Of a stretch of 64,000 nt of DNA, positions 9,396 to 17,248 are shown one piece after another (position 1 is the stretch's first letter; each line of letters begins with the position of its first letter). The position numbers and the translations under genes are program-made. The DNA is from JASGIT01 sp047601665 (GTDB lineage: Bacteria; Pseudomonadota; Gammaproteobacteria; Burkholderiales; Burkholderiaceae_C): the NCBI GenBank assembly GCA_047601665.1, contig JASGIT010000001.1, forward strand, positions 1,240,001 to 1,304,000, read 5' to 3'. The notes under the pieces are model-generated. The model made no database searches, was not told the DNA's origin, and saw nothing but the letters and a program-made list of their open reading frames with translations.

Positions 9396-9872
9396 ATGAA
9401 CACACTGGATAAATTCGACATCGCCATCCTGGGCGAACTGCAATCCGACGCGCGCCTGACGAATGCGGAGCTGGCGCAGCGCGTGGGCCTGTCCGCCGCG
9501 CCCTGCTGGCGGCGCGTGCGGGCGCTGGAAGAGGCAGGTTTCATCAAGGGCTACCGCGCCGAGATCGACCGCCACAAGATCGGCCTGGGCGTGCTCGCCT
9601 TCGTGCGGCTGGACGCGGCGCGCAACACCGCCGCCCTGGCACGCGAGATGGAGGAGGCGATCCGCCAGATTCCCGAAGTCGTGTCCTGCCACTACATCAG
9701 CGGCGCGGGCACGTTCGAGCTGCAGGTGGTGGCGCGCGACCTGGACAGCTTCTCGCAGTTCGCGCGCAATGTGCTGCTGAACCTGCCCAACGTGCAGGAC
9801 ATGCACACCAGCTTCTCGCTGGGCGAGGTGAAGGCCAGCGGCGCGCTGCCGCTGGCGCACCTGGGCGGTTGA
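9396..9872 (+). CDS. Lrp/AsnC family transcriptional regulator
   Basis: A 158-residue regulator with an N-terminal winged helix-turn-helix (LDKFDIAILGELQSDARLTNAELAQRVGLS, residues 3-32, quoted here in two joined parts: LDKFDIAILGELQSD and ARLTNAELAQRVGLS) and a C-terminal ligand-binding domain typical of Lrp/AsnC proteins. These usually sense an amino acid and form octamers. I choose the ATG at 9396, which gives the family's normal N-terminus, with AAAGGA upstream. It is divergent from the indolepyruvate oxidoreductase gene, 110 bases apart, which fits a local regulator of aromatic amino acid catabolism; that is inference from position. Confidence 0.92.
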   Translation: MNTLDKFDIAILGELQSDARLTNAELAQRVGLSAAPCWRRVRALEEAGFIKGYRAEIDRHKIGLGVLAFVRLDAARNTAALAREMEEAIRQIPEVVSCHYISGAGTFELQVVARDLDSFSQFARNVLLNLPNVQDMHTSFSLGEVKASGALPLAHLGG

Positions 9873-9875
9873 CTA

Positions 9876-10685
9876 CTATGCGCTGCGGTAGGCCACGGGG
9901 GTTTCTGGCACCGGGAAGCCCGCCGTGCCGAAGGTCTGCACGATAGCCTTGTGCGTGTCGAAGTAGACCTGCCAGTAGTGGTCGGTATGCGTGTAGGGGC
10001 GCACGGCCAGCAGCGGGCCTTCGGGGGTGAACTGCAGGATTTCGATGTCCGGCGCGGGGGACGGCGCCACGTTCGGAATCGCGGCCACCGCCTGGCGCAG
10101 CAGTTCGATCGCCTGGTGCACGTCCACGCCGTTGGCCACCTTGGCCGTGGTGTCCACGCGGCGCACGGGCAGCACGCTGTAGTTCTGGATGTTGTCGCCC
10201 AGCACCTTGTTGTTGCCCACGGTGGTGATGGTGTTGTCGGGCGTGACCAGGGTGGTGCCGAACAGCCCAAGCTCCTGCACCGTGCCCGTCACGCCGCCCA
10301 CGGTGACGAAGTCGCCCACCTTGTAGGGCCGCAGCACCTGCAGGAACACGCCCGCCGCGAAGTGCGTGAGCAGCCCGCCCCAGGCCGTGCCGATGGCCAG
10401 GCCCGCGCCCGCCAGCAGTGCCGCGAACGAGGTGGTGCGCACGCCGAAGATGTCCAGGATGGACATGATCAGCACGATGTTCAGCAGCACGTTGATGATC
10501 GACGTGAGGTAGTTGGACAGCGTCGCATCCACGCGCTGGCCGCGCGTCAGGGCCATGCGGATGAGCTTGAGCGAAAGGCCGATCAGCCAGCGCCCGATCA
10601 GCCAGGCGACGATCGCGCCCAGGATCTTGAGGCCGAAGTCGGCCCCCTGCGTGGTCAAAAAGGCCCAGATGGCTTCGGTGGTCAT
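9876..10685 (-). CDS. Small-conductance mechanosensitive channel (MscS family)
   Basis: A 269-residue inner-membrane channel of the MscS family, which opens under membrane tension to release solutes during hypo-osmotic shock. Three transmembrane helices cover about residues 15-110. The third is the Gly/Ala-rich pore helix (AALLAGAGLAIGTAWGG). A beta domain follows with VGDFVTVGGVTGTVQELGLF and the conserved TPDN. The length is close to E. coli MscS (286). GGAGG precedes the ATG well. It is convergent with the Lrp gene and divergent from the BMP lipoprotein gene. Confidence 0.93.
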   Translation of the reverse strand: MTTEAIWAFLTTQGADFGLKILGAIVAWLIGRWLIGLSLKLIRMALTRGQRVDATLSNYLTSIINVLLNIVLIMSILDIFGVRTTSFAALLAGAGLAIGTAWGGLLTHFAAGVFLQVLRPYKVGDFVTVGGVTGTVQELGLFGTTLVTPDNTITTVGNNKVLGDNIQNYSVLPVRRVDTTAKVANGVDVHQAIELLRQAVAAIPNVAPSPAPDIEILQFTPEGPLLAVRPYTHTDHYWQVYFDTHKAIVQTFGTAGFPVPETPVAYRSA

Positions 10686-10733
10686 GGCGGTTCCTCCAGC
10701 GTTGTGATAGGCGGATTATGCGCAGACTACCGA

Positions 10734-10785
10734 ATTGATAGCTGCCAGCGCTTCATGCGCAAGCGCCAGCGGCCTGTTTCAGGCG
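10734..10785 (+). repeat. Palindromic repeat copy R3a
   Basis: GATAGCTGCCAGCGCTT begins this plus-orientation copy, followed by AAGCGCCAGCGGCC. It lies between the divergent mscS and BMP genes and meets copy R3b tail to tail. Confidence 0.75.
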
Positions 10786-10828
10786 CCATCGCTTGCGGGG
10801 CAAGCGCTGGCCGCTATCTTTTTTGATG
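10778..10828 (-). repeat. Palindromic repeat copy R3b
   Basis: A minus-orientation copy (plus strand AAGCGCTGGCCGCTATC, then a T run). With R3a it forms an overall inverted repeat of roughly 90 bases upstream of the BMP gene. Confidence 0.75.
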
Positions 10829-10899
10829 GTGCGACAGGAGGGGCTGGCATACTTCGTGCTCGCTACCGGCTTCCCATCTCCACAACAACCAGCCCCGCC

Positions 10900-12057
10900 A
10901 TGACCCTCGACACGCGCAAGCGCACCCTGCTCCGCCTCGCCGCCGCCACCGCGCTCGGCGCCGCCGCCCTCGCCGGCTGCGGCAAGAAGGAAGAACCCGC
11001 CCCCGCCCCCGCCGCCGCGCCCGCGCCGGCCGCGGCCCCGGCGGCCGGCCCGCTGAAGGCCGCCTGGATCTACGTGGGCCCCGTGGGCAACGCGGGCTGG
11101 AGCTACGCGCACGACCAGGGCCGCAAGGCGGTGGAGGCCGCATTCGGCGACAAGGTCCAGACCACCTTCGTCGAGAGCGTGCCCGAGGGCGCCGACACCG
11201 AGCGCGTGCTGCGCGACCTCATCAACCAGGGCAACACGCTGATCTTCGGCACCAGTTTCGGCTTCATGGAGGCCATGGTGAAGCTGGCGGACGAGTTCCC
11301 GCAGGTCAGGTTCGAGCACGCCACGGGCTACAAGACGGCGGCGAACCTGAACGTGTACGACTCGCGCTTCTACCAGGACACCTACCTCGCCGGCATCATC
11401 GCGGGCAGCATGACCAAGACAAACACGCTCGGCTACGTGGGCTCGGTGCCCATCCCCGAGGTGCTGCGCAACATCAACGCCTTCACGCTGGGCGCGCGGA
11501 GCGTGAACCCCAAGGTCAAGACCCGCGTGGTGTGGACCAACAGCTGGTACGACCCGCCGCGCGAGACCGAGGCCGCGACCTCGCTGCTCAACGGCGGCGC
11601 CGACGTGCTGCTGCAGAACACCGACTCGCCCGCCGTCATCCAGGCGGCGAACAAGGCCGGCAAGCTGGCCTTCGGCTGGGACTCGGACATGAGCGAGTTC
11701 GGCGGCGGCGCGCACCTGGGCTCGGCCATCGCCGACTGGAGCCACTACTACAAGAAGACCGTGCAGGCGGCGCTCGACGGCACCTGGAAGGGCGGCCAGG
11801 TCACGCGCTGGGGCGTGCCCGAGGGGCAGAACGACCTCATCAAGCTCTCCGACAAGATCCCCGCCGAAGTGCGCGCCAAGGTCGAGGCGGTGAAGGCCAC
11901 GATGAAGGACGGCAGCTTCGACGTGTTCACCGGCCCCGTCGTGGACACCGCCGGCAAGGAGCGCCTGGCCGCCGGCACGCGCGCCGACGATGCGTGGATG
12001 GGCGCCATCGACTTCTTCGTCAAGGGCGTCGAAGGACAGGTGCCTGCTGCGAAATAG
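10900..12057 (+). CDS. BMP family ABC transporter substrate-binding lipoprotein
   Basis: A 385-residue periplasmic binding protein of the basic membrane protein (BMP/Med) family, whose members bind purine nucleosides or related compounds for ABC importers. The N-terminus has a signal peptide ending in a lipobox (LAGC), so it is probably lipid-anchored. An Ala/Pro-rich linker follows, then the domain starting AAWIYVGPVGNAGWSY. No permease or ATPase gene is adjacent, so the partners lie elsewhere. The Rieske oxygenase gene starts 60 bases downstream and may share the transcript. The stop codon lies in the start of repeat copy R4. The ligand cannot be read from the sequence. Confidence 0.92.
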   Translation: MTLDTRKRTLLRLAAATALGAAALAGCGKKEEPAPAPAAAPAPAAAPAAGPLKAAWIYVGPVGNAGWSYAHDQGRKAVEAAFGDKVQTTFVESVPEGADTERVLRDLINQGNTLIFGTSFGFMEAMVKLADEFPQVRFEHATGYKTAANLNVYDSRFYQDTYLAGIIAGSMTKTNTLGYVGSVPIPEVLRNINAFTLGARSVNPKVKTRVVWTNSWYDPPRETEAATSLLNGGADVLLQNTDSPAVIQAANKAGKLAFGWDSDMSEFGGGAHLGSAIADWSHYYKKTVQAALDGTWKGGQVTRWGVPEGQNDLIKLSDKIPAEVRAKVEAVKATMKDGSFDVFTGPVVDTAGKERLAAGTRADDAWMGAIDFFVKGVEGQVPAAK

Positions 12058-12103
12058 ATAGCTGCCAGCGCTTGCCAGATAAGCGCTGGAGCCCGATTTC
12101 ATT
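12052..12103 (+). repeat. Palindromic repeat copy R4
   Basis: ATAGATAGCTGCCAGCGCTT, then AAGCGCTGGAGCCCGATTTC. It overlaps the BMP stop codon and ends 14 bases before the Rieske oxygenase start. The hairpin core CCAGCGCTT/AAGCGCTGG is intact. Confidence 0.85.
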
Positions 12104-12117
12104 CATAAGAACCCACG

Positions 12118-13119
12118 ATGCAACTCGAACGAACCCTGTGGCACCCCGTGGCCCTGAGCCACGTGGTGGGCAGCCAGCCCCAGGCCGCCACCCTGCTCGG
12201 AGAAGAACTGGTGCTCTGGCGCGACGCCGAAGGCCGCGCCCGCGCCTGGGCCGACCAGTGTCCGCACCGCGGCGCGCGCCTGTCGATGGGCCGCGTGCAG
12301 CAAGGCACGCTGGAGTGCCCCTACCACGGCTGGCGCTTCGAGGGCAGCGGCCAGTGCACGCAGATTCCCGCCATGCCCGGCTTCGAGCCCGGCCCGCGCC
12401 ACTGCGCGCGCACCTTCGCCGCGCAAGAGGCCTACGGCATGGTCTGGGCGCGGCTGGATGAACCCGAGGGCGGCGCCCTGCCCATCCACGAACTGCCCCT
12501 GTTCGCCGCCGAGGCCGAGCCGCGCCTGCGCAAGACCACCAGCGGCCCCTACGTCGTGCAGGCCAGCGCGCCGCGCATCATCGAGAACTTCCTCGACATG
12601 GCGCACTTCGGCTACGTGCACGAGGGCTGGCTGGGCAGCCGCGAGCACACGGCCATCCCGCCCTACGAGGTGACCAAGACCGAGCGCGGCGTGCTCGCCA
12701 CCGGCTGCCTCGCCTGGCAGCCGCGCTCGTCCATCCACGCCGAGAGCGGCGCGCAGGTCGAATACACGTATGAGGTCACCGCGCCCTACATGGCCGTTCT
12801 GACCAAGGTGCCCGAGGCCGGCACCACCGCCATCGAGGGTATGCGCGAATCCATCGCCATGTTCGTGTGCCCGGTGACCGAGGAAACCAGCGTGGCCTGG
12901 GCGCGCATGGCGATGACCGATTTCGAGTCGCCCGACGCGCGGCTCATCGACTTCCAGGACACCATCTTCGGCCAGGACCGCCCGGTGCTCGAATCGCAGC
13001 GCCCCAAGCGCCTGCCGCTCGCGCCCGGCGCCGAGCTGCACTCCGCCGCCGACCGCATGTCCAGCGCCTACCGGCGCTACCTGAAGGACAGCGGGGTCAC
13101 GTTCGGGGTGATTCTCTAG
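12118..13119 (+). CDS. Rieske (2Fe-2S) aromatic ring-hydroxylating oxygenase, VanA-like
   Basis: A 333-residue terminal oxygenase. The N-terminal Rieske domain has Cys48-x-His50 and Cys67-x2-His70 (CPHRGARL, CPYHGWRF). The catalytic domain has the mononuclear iron motif Asp160-x2-His163-x4-His168 after Asn157. Size and domain order are those of single-component-alpha oxygenases such as vanillate O-demethylase or the methylxanthine N-demethylases. No reductase gene is adjacent. It follows a BMP-type (purine-binding) lipoprotein, which makes an N-demethylase acting on a purine-like compound possible but unproven. Codon use and GC are those of the host. Confidence 0.93.
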   Translation: MQLERTLWHPVALSHVVGSQPQAATLLGEELVLWRDAEGRARAWADQCPHRGARLSMGRVQQGTLECPYHGWRFEGSGQCTQIPAMPGFEPGPRHCARTFAAQEAYGMVWARLDEPEGGALPIHELPLFAAEAEPRLRKTTSGPYVVQASAPRIIENFLDMAHFGYVHEGWLGSREHTAIPPYEVTKTERGVLATGCLAWQPRSSIHAESGAQVEYTYEVTAPYMAVLTKVPEAGTTAIEGMRESIAMFVCPVTEETSVAWARMAMTDFESPDARLIDFQDTIFGQDRPVLESQRPKRLPLAPGAELHSAADRMSSAYRRYLKDSGVTFGVIL

Positions 13120-13162
13120 TCAAGCAAGGACCGGGCGAGCGGCGCGGCCTGTCAACCTGCGT

Positions 13163-13720
13163 TCAGCGCGCGGCCCGATCGTCGATAACGGTATAGAAGA
13201 CCGCGGGCTGGCAGCCTTCATTGCGGTATTCGTGCTGCGTATCGCCCGGATAGAAAATCGAGTCCCCGGCCGACAGCACGAAACGCTCCCCATCGATGAC
13301 GACAACAAGGGAGCCTTCATGCAGTGCAAGGTACTCTTCGACTCCGCAATGGTGCGGCGAGAACGAGGCTGACTGCCCGGCCGGGAGCGCATTGAATACG
13401 AAATCAACCGCCGCCCCTTCGAACAGGGGCGAAAGAGAGCGCCGCCGAAAGCCCGTCACCGGATCATGGAAGGCCGTTTGATCCGTCCTCGCCAGAACGC
13501 GCGGCGTCCGGGGAGCAGGGTCGCCAAGGAGCTGAGAGATGCTGACGTCGAGGCCCGACGCGAGCTTTCCGAGCACGGTGGCAGTCGGGTCGGAGGTGCC
13601 ACGTTCGACCTTGGAGATCATGGCCCGGCTGACCCCTGTGCGAGCGGCAAGCTCATCAAGTGTCAGTCCAGCGGCCCGACGAAGGCGAAGAACGTTCTCG
13701 GCGAGATGATTGATCGGCAA
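13163..13720 (-). CDS. XRE family regulator with C-terminal cupin domain
   Basis: A 185-residue transcription factor with an N-terminal XRE-type helix-turn-helix (LTLDELAARTGVSRAMISK, about residues 19-37) and a C-terminal cupin barrel (about 105-180) that probably binds a small effector. The start codon is TTG at 13720, supported by AGGAG seven bases upstream. It is divergent from the YbdD-like and PanE-like genes, with two operator-like inverted repeats between them, so it probably controls those genes and itself. It is the first gene of a lower-GC islet. Confidence 0.92.
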   Translation of the reverse strand: MPINHLAENVLRLRRAAGLTLDELAARTGVSRAMISKVERGTSDPTATVLGKLASGLDVSISQLLGDPAPRTPRVLARTDQTAFHDPVTGFRRRSLSPLFEGAAVDFVFNALPAGQSASFSPHHCGVEEYLALHEGSLVVVIDGERFVLSAGDSIFYPGDTQHEYRNEGCQPAVFYTVIDDRAAR

Positions 13721-13768
13721 ACGCTAACTCCTGTTTCTCCAATCCGGGGGGCTTATCAGCGAACATTA

Positions 13769-13802
13769 TTTCCACTAAAGTAGAAAATCTTCTATAGTGG
13801 AA
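13769..13802. promoter_or_regulatory. Operator-like inverted repeats between divergent genes
   Basis: TTTCCACTAAAGTAGAAA (13769-13786) matches its own reverse complement at 14 of 18 positions. Just beyond it, TTCTATAGTGGAA (13790-13802) repeats the half-site AGTGGAA. The stretch is far more AT-rich than its surroundings and lies between the XRE-cupin gene and the divergent pair, where an operator is expected. Confidence 0.5.
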
Positions 13803-13894
13803 CCCTGGGTGCCTCGATGGCCGGTCATCCGCCCCATCGTATCCCGGCCTGCCAGCCGGCTGACAGCGCGCTCCAGCAGAAAAGGATGAAAGCT

Positions 13895-14203
13895 ATGCGT
13901 CCCCAAGCTCACCGCCTATTTGACCTGGGAAACGAGTGGCTCGCCCGCACGAGGATGCCTCGTCATGGCGAGGACTGGAGGCGGCACAGGGGCGGCTTGA
14001 TGGAGCGATGGCCTGACGTGGTTCGCCACATTGGCCAGACTGCGCGGGCCGTGGCTGGGTTGCCGGACTACGGCGCCTATCTTGCCCACTTCAAACGAGC
14101 ACATCCTGACCACGAACCGATGTCCTGCCAGGAATTCTTCCGAAGGCATCAGAACGCGCGGTTCGGCGCCGATGGCCGAGACGGCTTTCGCTGCTGCTCC
14201 TGA
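13895..14203 (+). CDS. YbdD/YjiX family (DUF466) small protein
   Basis: A 102-residue protein whose C-terminal 55 residues match the YbdD/YjiX family: GLPDYGAYLAHFKRAHPDHE, then MSCQEFFRRHQNARFG, ending in two cysteines (RCCS). Members usually sit beside the CstA carbon-starvation/pyruvate transporter. No cstA is nearby, so this is an isolated copy. It also has an N-terminal extension of about 45 residues compared with the usual 65-70. I choose the ATG at 13895 because AAAGGA lies 8 bases upstream; an ATG at 13886 is also in frame. The next gene starts 55 bases downstream and is probably co-transcribed. Confidence 0.8.
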   Translation: MRPQAHRLFDLGNEWLARTRMPRHGEDWRRHRGGLMERWPDVVRHIGQTARAVAGLPDYGAYLAHFKRAHPDHEPMSCQEFFRRHQNARFGADGRDGFRCCS

Positions 14204-14258
14204 GCAAGTTTCGTACAGGGAAGCCGTCGAAACGAAGCAGTAGATCGGGGAAAACGCA

Positions 14259-15179
14259 ATGCGGATATTGTTGCTTGGCGCCGGCGCCATCGGCGGCTAT
14301 TTCGGTGGACGGCTTGCAGCCGCTCATGTCGATGTCACCTTTCTGGTGCGACCGGAACGACAGAAAAAGCTGGCTCAAACCGGGCTCATCGTGCGAAGCC
14401 CTCTTGGCGATCTCGTCACTTCGGTTGCGACGGTCACACAAGCCGGGCTCGGCTTCGATGCAATCATTCTTGCCTGCAAGGCTTACGATTTGGCGCAGGC
14501 TGCCGAGGCCATCGCGCCAGCCGTTGGCGACGGTACCGTCATCCTGCCTCTTCTGAACGGCCTGAGCCATCTCGACGTACTCGACGCCCGCTTCGGCTCG
14601 GACCGCGTGCTTGGGGGGCTGTGCCATATCGGCGTGCGTCTTGAGGAAACCGGTGAAATCTCGCATTTGAACCGCCTGGAGCATCTTTCGCTCGGCGCAA
14701 GAACGCCTGGGCAAGGACCGGTTGCCCGCGCACTCCACGAGACGCTCCGGCCGGGTGGATTCGATCCGATCCTGAGCCCATCCATCCTGCAGGCGATGTG
14801 GGAGAAGTACGTATTCCTCGCAGCCTATGCGGGCATGACCTGCCTCATGCGGGGCTCGATCGGGGCGATCATGCAAGCGGCTGACGGCGAGAAGCTCATG
14901 CGCGCGATGATCCTCGAATGCATCGCGGTCGCGGCGGCCTCGGGCTACCCGCTCAGCCCCACGGCCAGGAACGAGACGATGGCCACTCTGACTGAAAAGG
15001 GTTCTACCGGAACCGCCTCGATGCTCCGGGATGTCTTGCGCAATGGCCGCACGGAACACGAACATCTCATTGGCGATATGGTTCGGCGCGCGGAAGGGGC
15101 CGGCCTTGAGGTACCTTTGCTGCGAACCGCGCTGGCCCATCTTCAGACGTATGAAGCGATGCGGATGGCTGGCCGGTGA
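14259..15179 (+). CDS. 2-dehydropantoate 2-reductase (ApbA/PanE family)
   Basis: A 306-residue NADP-dependent reductase of the ketopantoate reductase family. The N-terminal Rossmann motif GAGAIGGYFGGRLA begins at residue 7. The central segment with LNGLSHLDVL and the C-terminal helical domain (WEKYVFLAAYAGMTCLMRG) match the family. True PanE makes pantoate for coenzyme A, but many bacteria carry extra members acting on other 2-keto acids or amides. Because this one lies in an apparently acquired islet behind an XRE-cupin regulator, I would not assume the biosynthetic role. GGGG precedes the ATG. Confidence 0.9.
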   Translation: MRILLLGAGAIGGYFGGRLAAAHVDVTFLVRPERQKKLAQTGLIVRSPLGDLVTSVATVTQAGLGFDAIILACKAYDLAQAAEAIAPAVGDGTVILPLLNGLSHLDVLDARFGSDRVLGGLCHIGVRLEETGEISHLNRLEHLSLGARTPGQGPVARALHETLRPGGFDPILSPSILQAMWEKYVFLAAYAGMTCLMRGSIGAIMQAADGEKLMRAMILECIAVAAASGYPLSPTARNETMATLTEKGSTGTASMLRDVLRNGRTEHEHLIGDMVRRAEGAGLEVPLLRTALAHLQTYEAMRMAGR

Positions 15180-15222
15180 GTACCAATTCCAATCGCTCCA
15201 CCACAGAATCTTGCAGGACGGA

Positions 15223-16389
15223 CTATTTAGGCCACAGCGCCCACAGCCGCAGCGGCTGCTTGAGCCTGCCGGCCAGTTCGCCCGCCTCCGGCCCCCAGCC
15301 GGCGAAGTAGTCGGCCCGCACCGCGCCCACGATGGCGCTGCCCGTGTCCTGCGCCATCACCAGCCGGCCCAGCTGCGCCGTGGGCCCGGCGGAGGCCAGC
15401 CACACGGGCGTGCCGTAGGGAATGCTCTGCCGGTCCACCGCGATCGAGCGGCCCGGCGTCAGCGCCACGCCCTGCGCGCCGCGCGGGCCGAAGGCGGCGT
15501 CCAGCCCGTCGAGCGGCTCTTCCTTGAAGAACACGTAGCGCGGGTTGCTCCACAGCAGCTCGTTCAGCCGCTGCGGGTTGGCCGCGATCCAGGCCTTGAT
15601 GCCGGGCCAGGTGGCGTCGCGCGTCGCGCCCTGGTCGAGCAGCCAGCGGCCCACGCTCTGGTAGGGCTGGTCATTCGTCGCGGCGAAGGCCACGCGCACC
15701 AGGCGCTGGCTGCCGTCGGGCTCGGTGACGCGCAGCCGGCCCGAGCCCTGGATGTGCAGCACCAGCGCATCGACCGGGTCGCGCAGCCAGGCGATGGCGC
15801 GGCCCTGCAGCGCGGCCTGGGCCTCGGGCAGGGTGTCGATCTGCTGGCGTGTGTACCAGGGCTTGCGGTCGAACGCGGGCGCGCGGTACAGCGGCACGGT
15901 GAAGCCGTTGCCGGGCAGGCGCGCGGCGTCCACGAAGGGCTCGTAGTAGCCCGTGAGCAGGCCGTCGCCGTTGCCGTCCAGCGACTCGATGCGGTAGGGC
16001 TGCAGGCGCGCCACCATCCAGGCGCGCTGCTCGTCGGGGCTGGCGATGGACAGGCGGCGCACCTCGCCGCACAGCGGCGCGAACGCGGGCGCGGGGCGCT
16101 CGCAGTTCTTGATCCAGGCGTTCCACGCCTCGTACAGCGCGTCGGTGTTGAAGCCCGGCAACTGCGACCAGTGCACCGGCACCCAGCGGCTCTTGCCCTG
16201 CTGCATGGGCGCGGGCAGCGGCGCGGTGTCGCCCGCCACGGGGCCGGTGGGCGGCCAGGGGAAGCCGCCGGGCGACGTGGGCGTTGCAGGCGGCGTGGGG
16301 GATGGCGGCGGCGCGGGCGGGCTGGAGCAGGCGGCCAGCGTTCCTACAATCAGCGCCGTTACCAACAGGCGCAGGAGTCTCGGGTTCAT
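15223..16389 (-). CDS. mltA: Membrane-bound lytic murein transglycosylase A
   Basis: MltA cleaves peptidoglycan glycan strands from the inner face of the outer membrane. The 388-residue product starts at the ATG at 16389, giving a lipoprotein signal peptide with LAAC (Cys21). A Pro/Thr-rich linker follows, then the MltA domain (LLTGYYEPFVDAARLPG) and the C-terminal 3D domain with AQDTGSAIVGAVRADYF, which carries the catalytic aspartate. The start codon overlaps that of a small divergent gene by two bases (CATG). The gene has no clear Shine-Dalgarno sequence. Confidence 0.95.
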   Translation of the reverse strand: MNPRLLRLLVTALIVGTLAACSSPPAPPPSPTPPATPTSPGGFPWPPTGPVAGDTAPLPAPMQQGKSRWVPVHWSQLPGFNTDALYEAWNAWIKNCERPAPAFAPLCGEVRRLSIASPDEQRAWMVARLQPYRIESLDGNGDGLLTGYYEPFVDAARLPGNGFTVPLYRAPAFDRKPWYTRQQIDTLPEAQAALQGRAIAWLRDPVDALVLHIQGSGRLRVTEPDGSQRLVRVAFAATNDQPYQSVGRWLLDQGATRDATWPGIKAWIAANPQRLNELLWSNPRYVFFKEEPLDGLDAAFGPRGAQGVALTPGRSIAVDRQSIPYGTPVWLASAGPTAQLGRLVMAQDTGSAIVGAVRADYFAGWGPEAGELAGRLKQPLRLWALWPK

Positions 16390-16516
16390 GGGGTTGATTT
16401 TGCTTGAAGCCTTGCTGGCGCTGGCGGTGCTGGTGGTGATCGTATGGTGGACGATGTTCTCGGGGCGCAAGCGGGGCGAGCCGCCGCGCGAGGACGCCCA
16501 GGACAAGGACCTGTAG
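16388..16516 (+). CDS. Small single-helix membrane protein (42 aa)
   Basis: A 42-residue open reading frame with a strong ribosome site (AGGAG, 10 bases before the ATG). It encodes one hydrophobic helix (LLEALLALAVLVVIVWWTMF, residues 5-24) and a charged tail (SGRKRGEPPREDAQDKDL). I do not recognise a family. The case for a real gene is the Shine-Dalgarno sequence, the clean membrane-plus-charged-tail pattern and the position head-to-head with mltA, sharing the CATG at the two start codons. The helix would place it in the inner membrane with the tail in the cytoplasm, by the positive-inside rule. Confidence 0.65.
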   Translation: MGLILLEALLALAVLVVIVWWTMFSGRKRGEPPREDAQDKDL

Positions 16517-16594
16517 GAGCGCGCCGCGACTGCGGCACCCCGCCCTGCGCCGGCGTCCACAATGAGGACTTACTTTGCCGAAAAGGAGTTCCCA

Positions 16595-17248
16595 ATGAAG
16601 CGCACTACCCAATCCCTCGCCGCCGCCGCCACCGCCGCCCTGGTGCTGAGCGGCTGCGCCAACATGGACGACACCCAGCGCCGCACCGCCACGGGCGCGG
16701 GCGTGGGGGCCGTGGCCGGAGCGGCCATTGGCGCGGTGACGGGCGGCCATGCGGGCACGGGCGCGGTGATCGGCGCGGGCGTGGGCGCGCTGGGCACCTA
16801 CATCTGGTCGCAGCGCATGGAGCGGCAGAAGCACGAGATGGAGCAGGCCACCCAGGGCACCGGCGTGGGCGTGAGCCAGACGGCGGACAACCAGCTGCGG
16901 CTGAACATTCCGAGCGACATTTCGTTCGACACCAACCGCGCCGACATCAAGAGCAATTTCGCGCCCATCCTCGACCGCTTCGCCGAGGGGCTGCGCAACA
17001 ACCCGAACGCCGAGGTGCGCATCGTCGGCCACACCGACAGCACGGGCAGCGACGCCATCAACAACCCGCTGTCGCTGGAGCGCGCCGAGAGCACGCGCAA
17101 CTACCTGACGGCGCGCGGCGTGAGCGGCGCGCGCATCCAGGTCGAGGGACGCGGCTCGCGCGAACCCATCGCCTCGAACGACACGGCCCAGGGCCGCGCG
17201 CAGAATCGGCGCGTGGAAATCTACATGGGCGAGCGCCAGCCGGGCTGA
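16595..17248 (+). CDS. OmpA family lipoprotein with glycine-zipper segment
   Basis: A 217-residue outer-membrane lipoprotein. The signal peptide ends LVLSGC (Cys21). A Gly/Ala-rich glycine-zipper segment covers about residues 32-75 (TGAGVGAVAGAAIGAVTGGH). The C-terminal OmpA domain (about 100-213) has the peptidoglycan-binding pattern, including VGHTDSTGS and NRRVEIY. It probably ties the outer membrane to peptidoglycan, like the YiaD/Pal-type proteins. AAGGAG stands seven bases before the ATG. It follows the 42-residue gene on the same strand. The stop TGA is the first part of repeat copy R5. Confidence 0.93.
   Translation: MKRTTQSLAAAATAALVLSGCANMDDTQRRTATGAGVGAVAGAAIGAVTGGHAGTGAVIGAGVGALGTYIWSQRMERQKHEMEQATQGTGVGVSQTADNQLRLNIPSDISFDTNRADIKSNFAPILDRFAEGLRNNPNAEVRIVGHTDSTGSDAINNPLSLERAESTRNYLTARGVSGARIQVEGRGSREPIASNDTAQGRAQNRRVEIYMGERQPG

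Larger units (their letters stand above)
13150..15190. other. Lower-GC islet of three genes, possibly acquired
   Basis: Hand counts of single 60-base lines give about 60-67% GC in its coding parts and 40% between the divergent promoters, against 67-72% in the flanks. It contains an XRE-cupin regulator, a YbdD-like gene and a ketopantoate-reductase homologue, all of different style from their neighbours. No transposase, integrase or flanking direct repeat was found. Confidence 0.5.

Noticed and set aside
13120..15222. Attachment sites or direct repeats bounding the lower-GC islet
   Set aside because: No repeated sequence of useful length was found at the two edges by eye.
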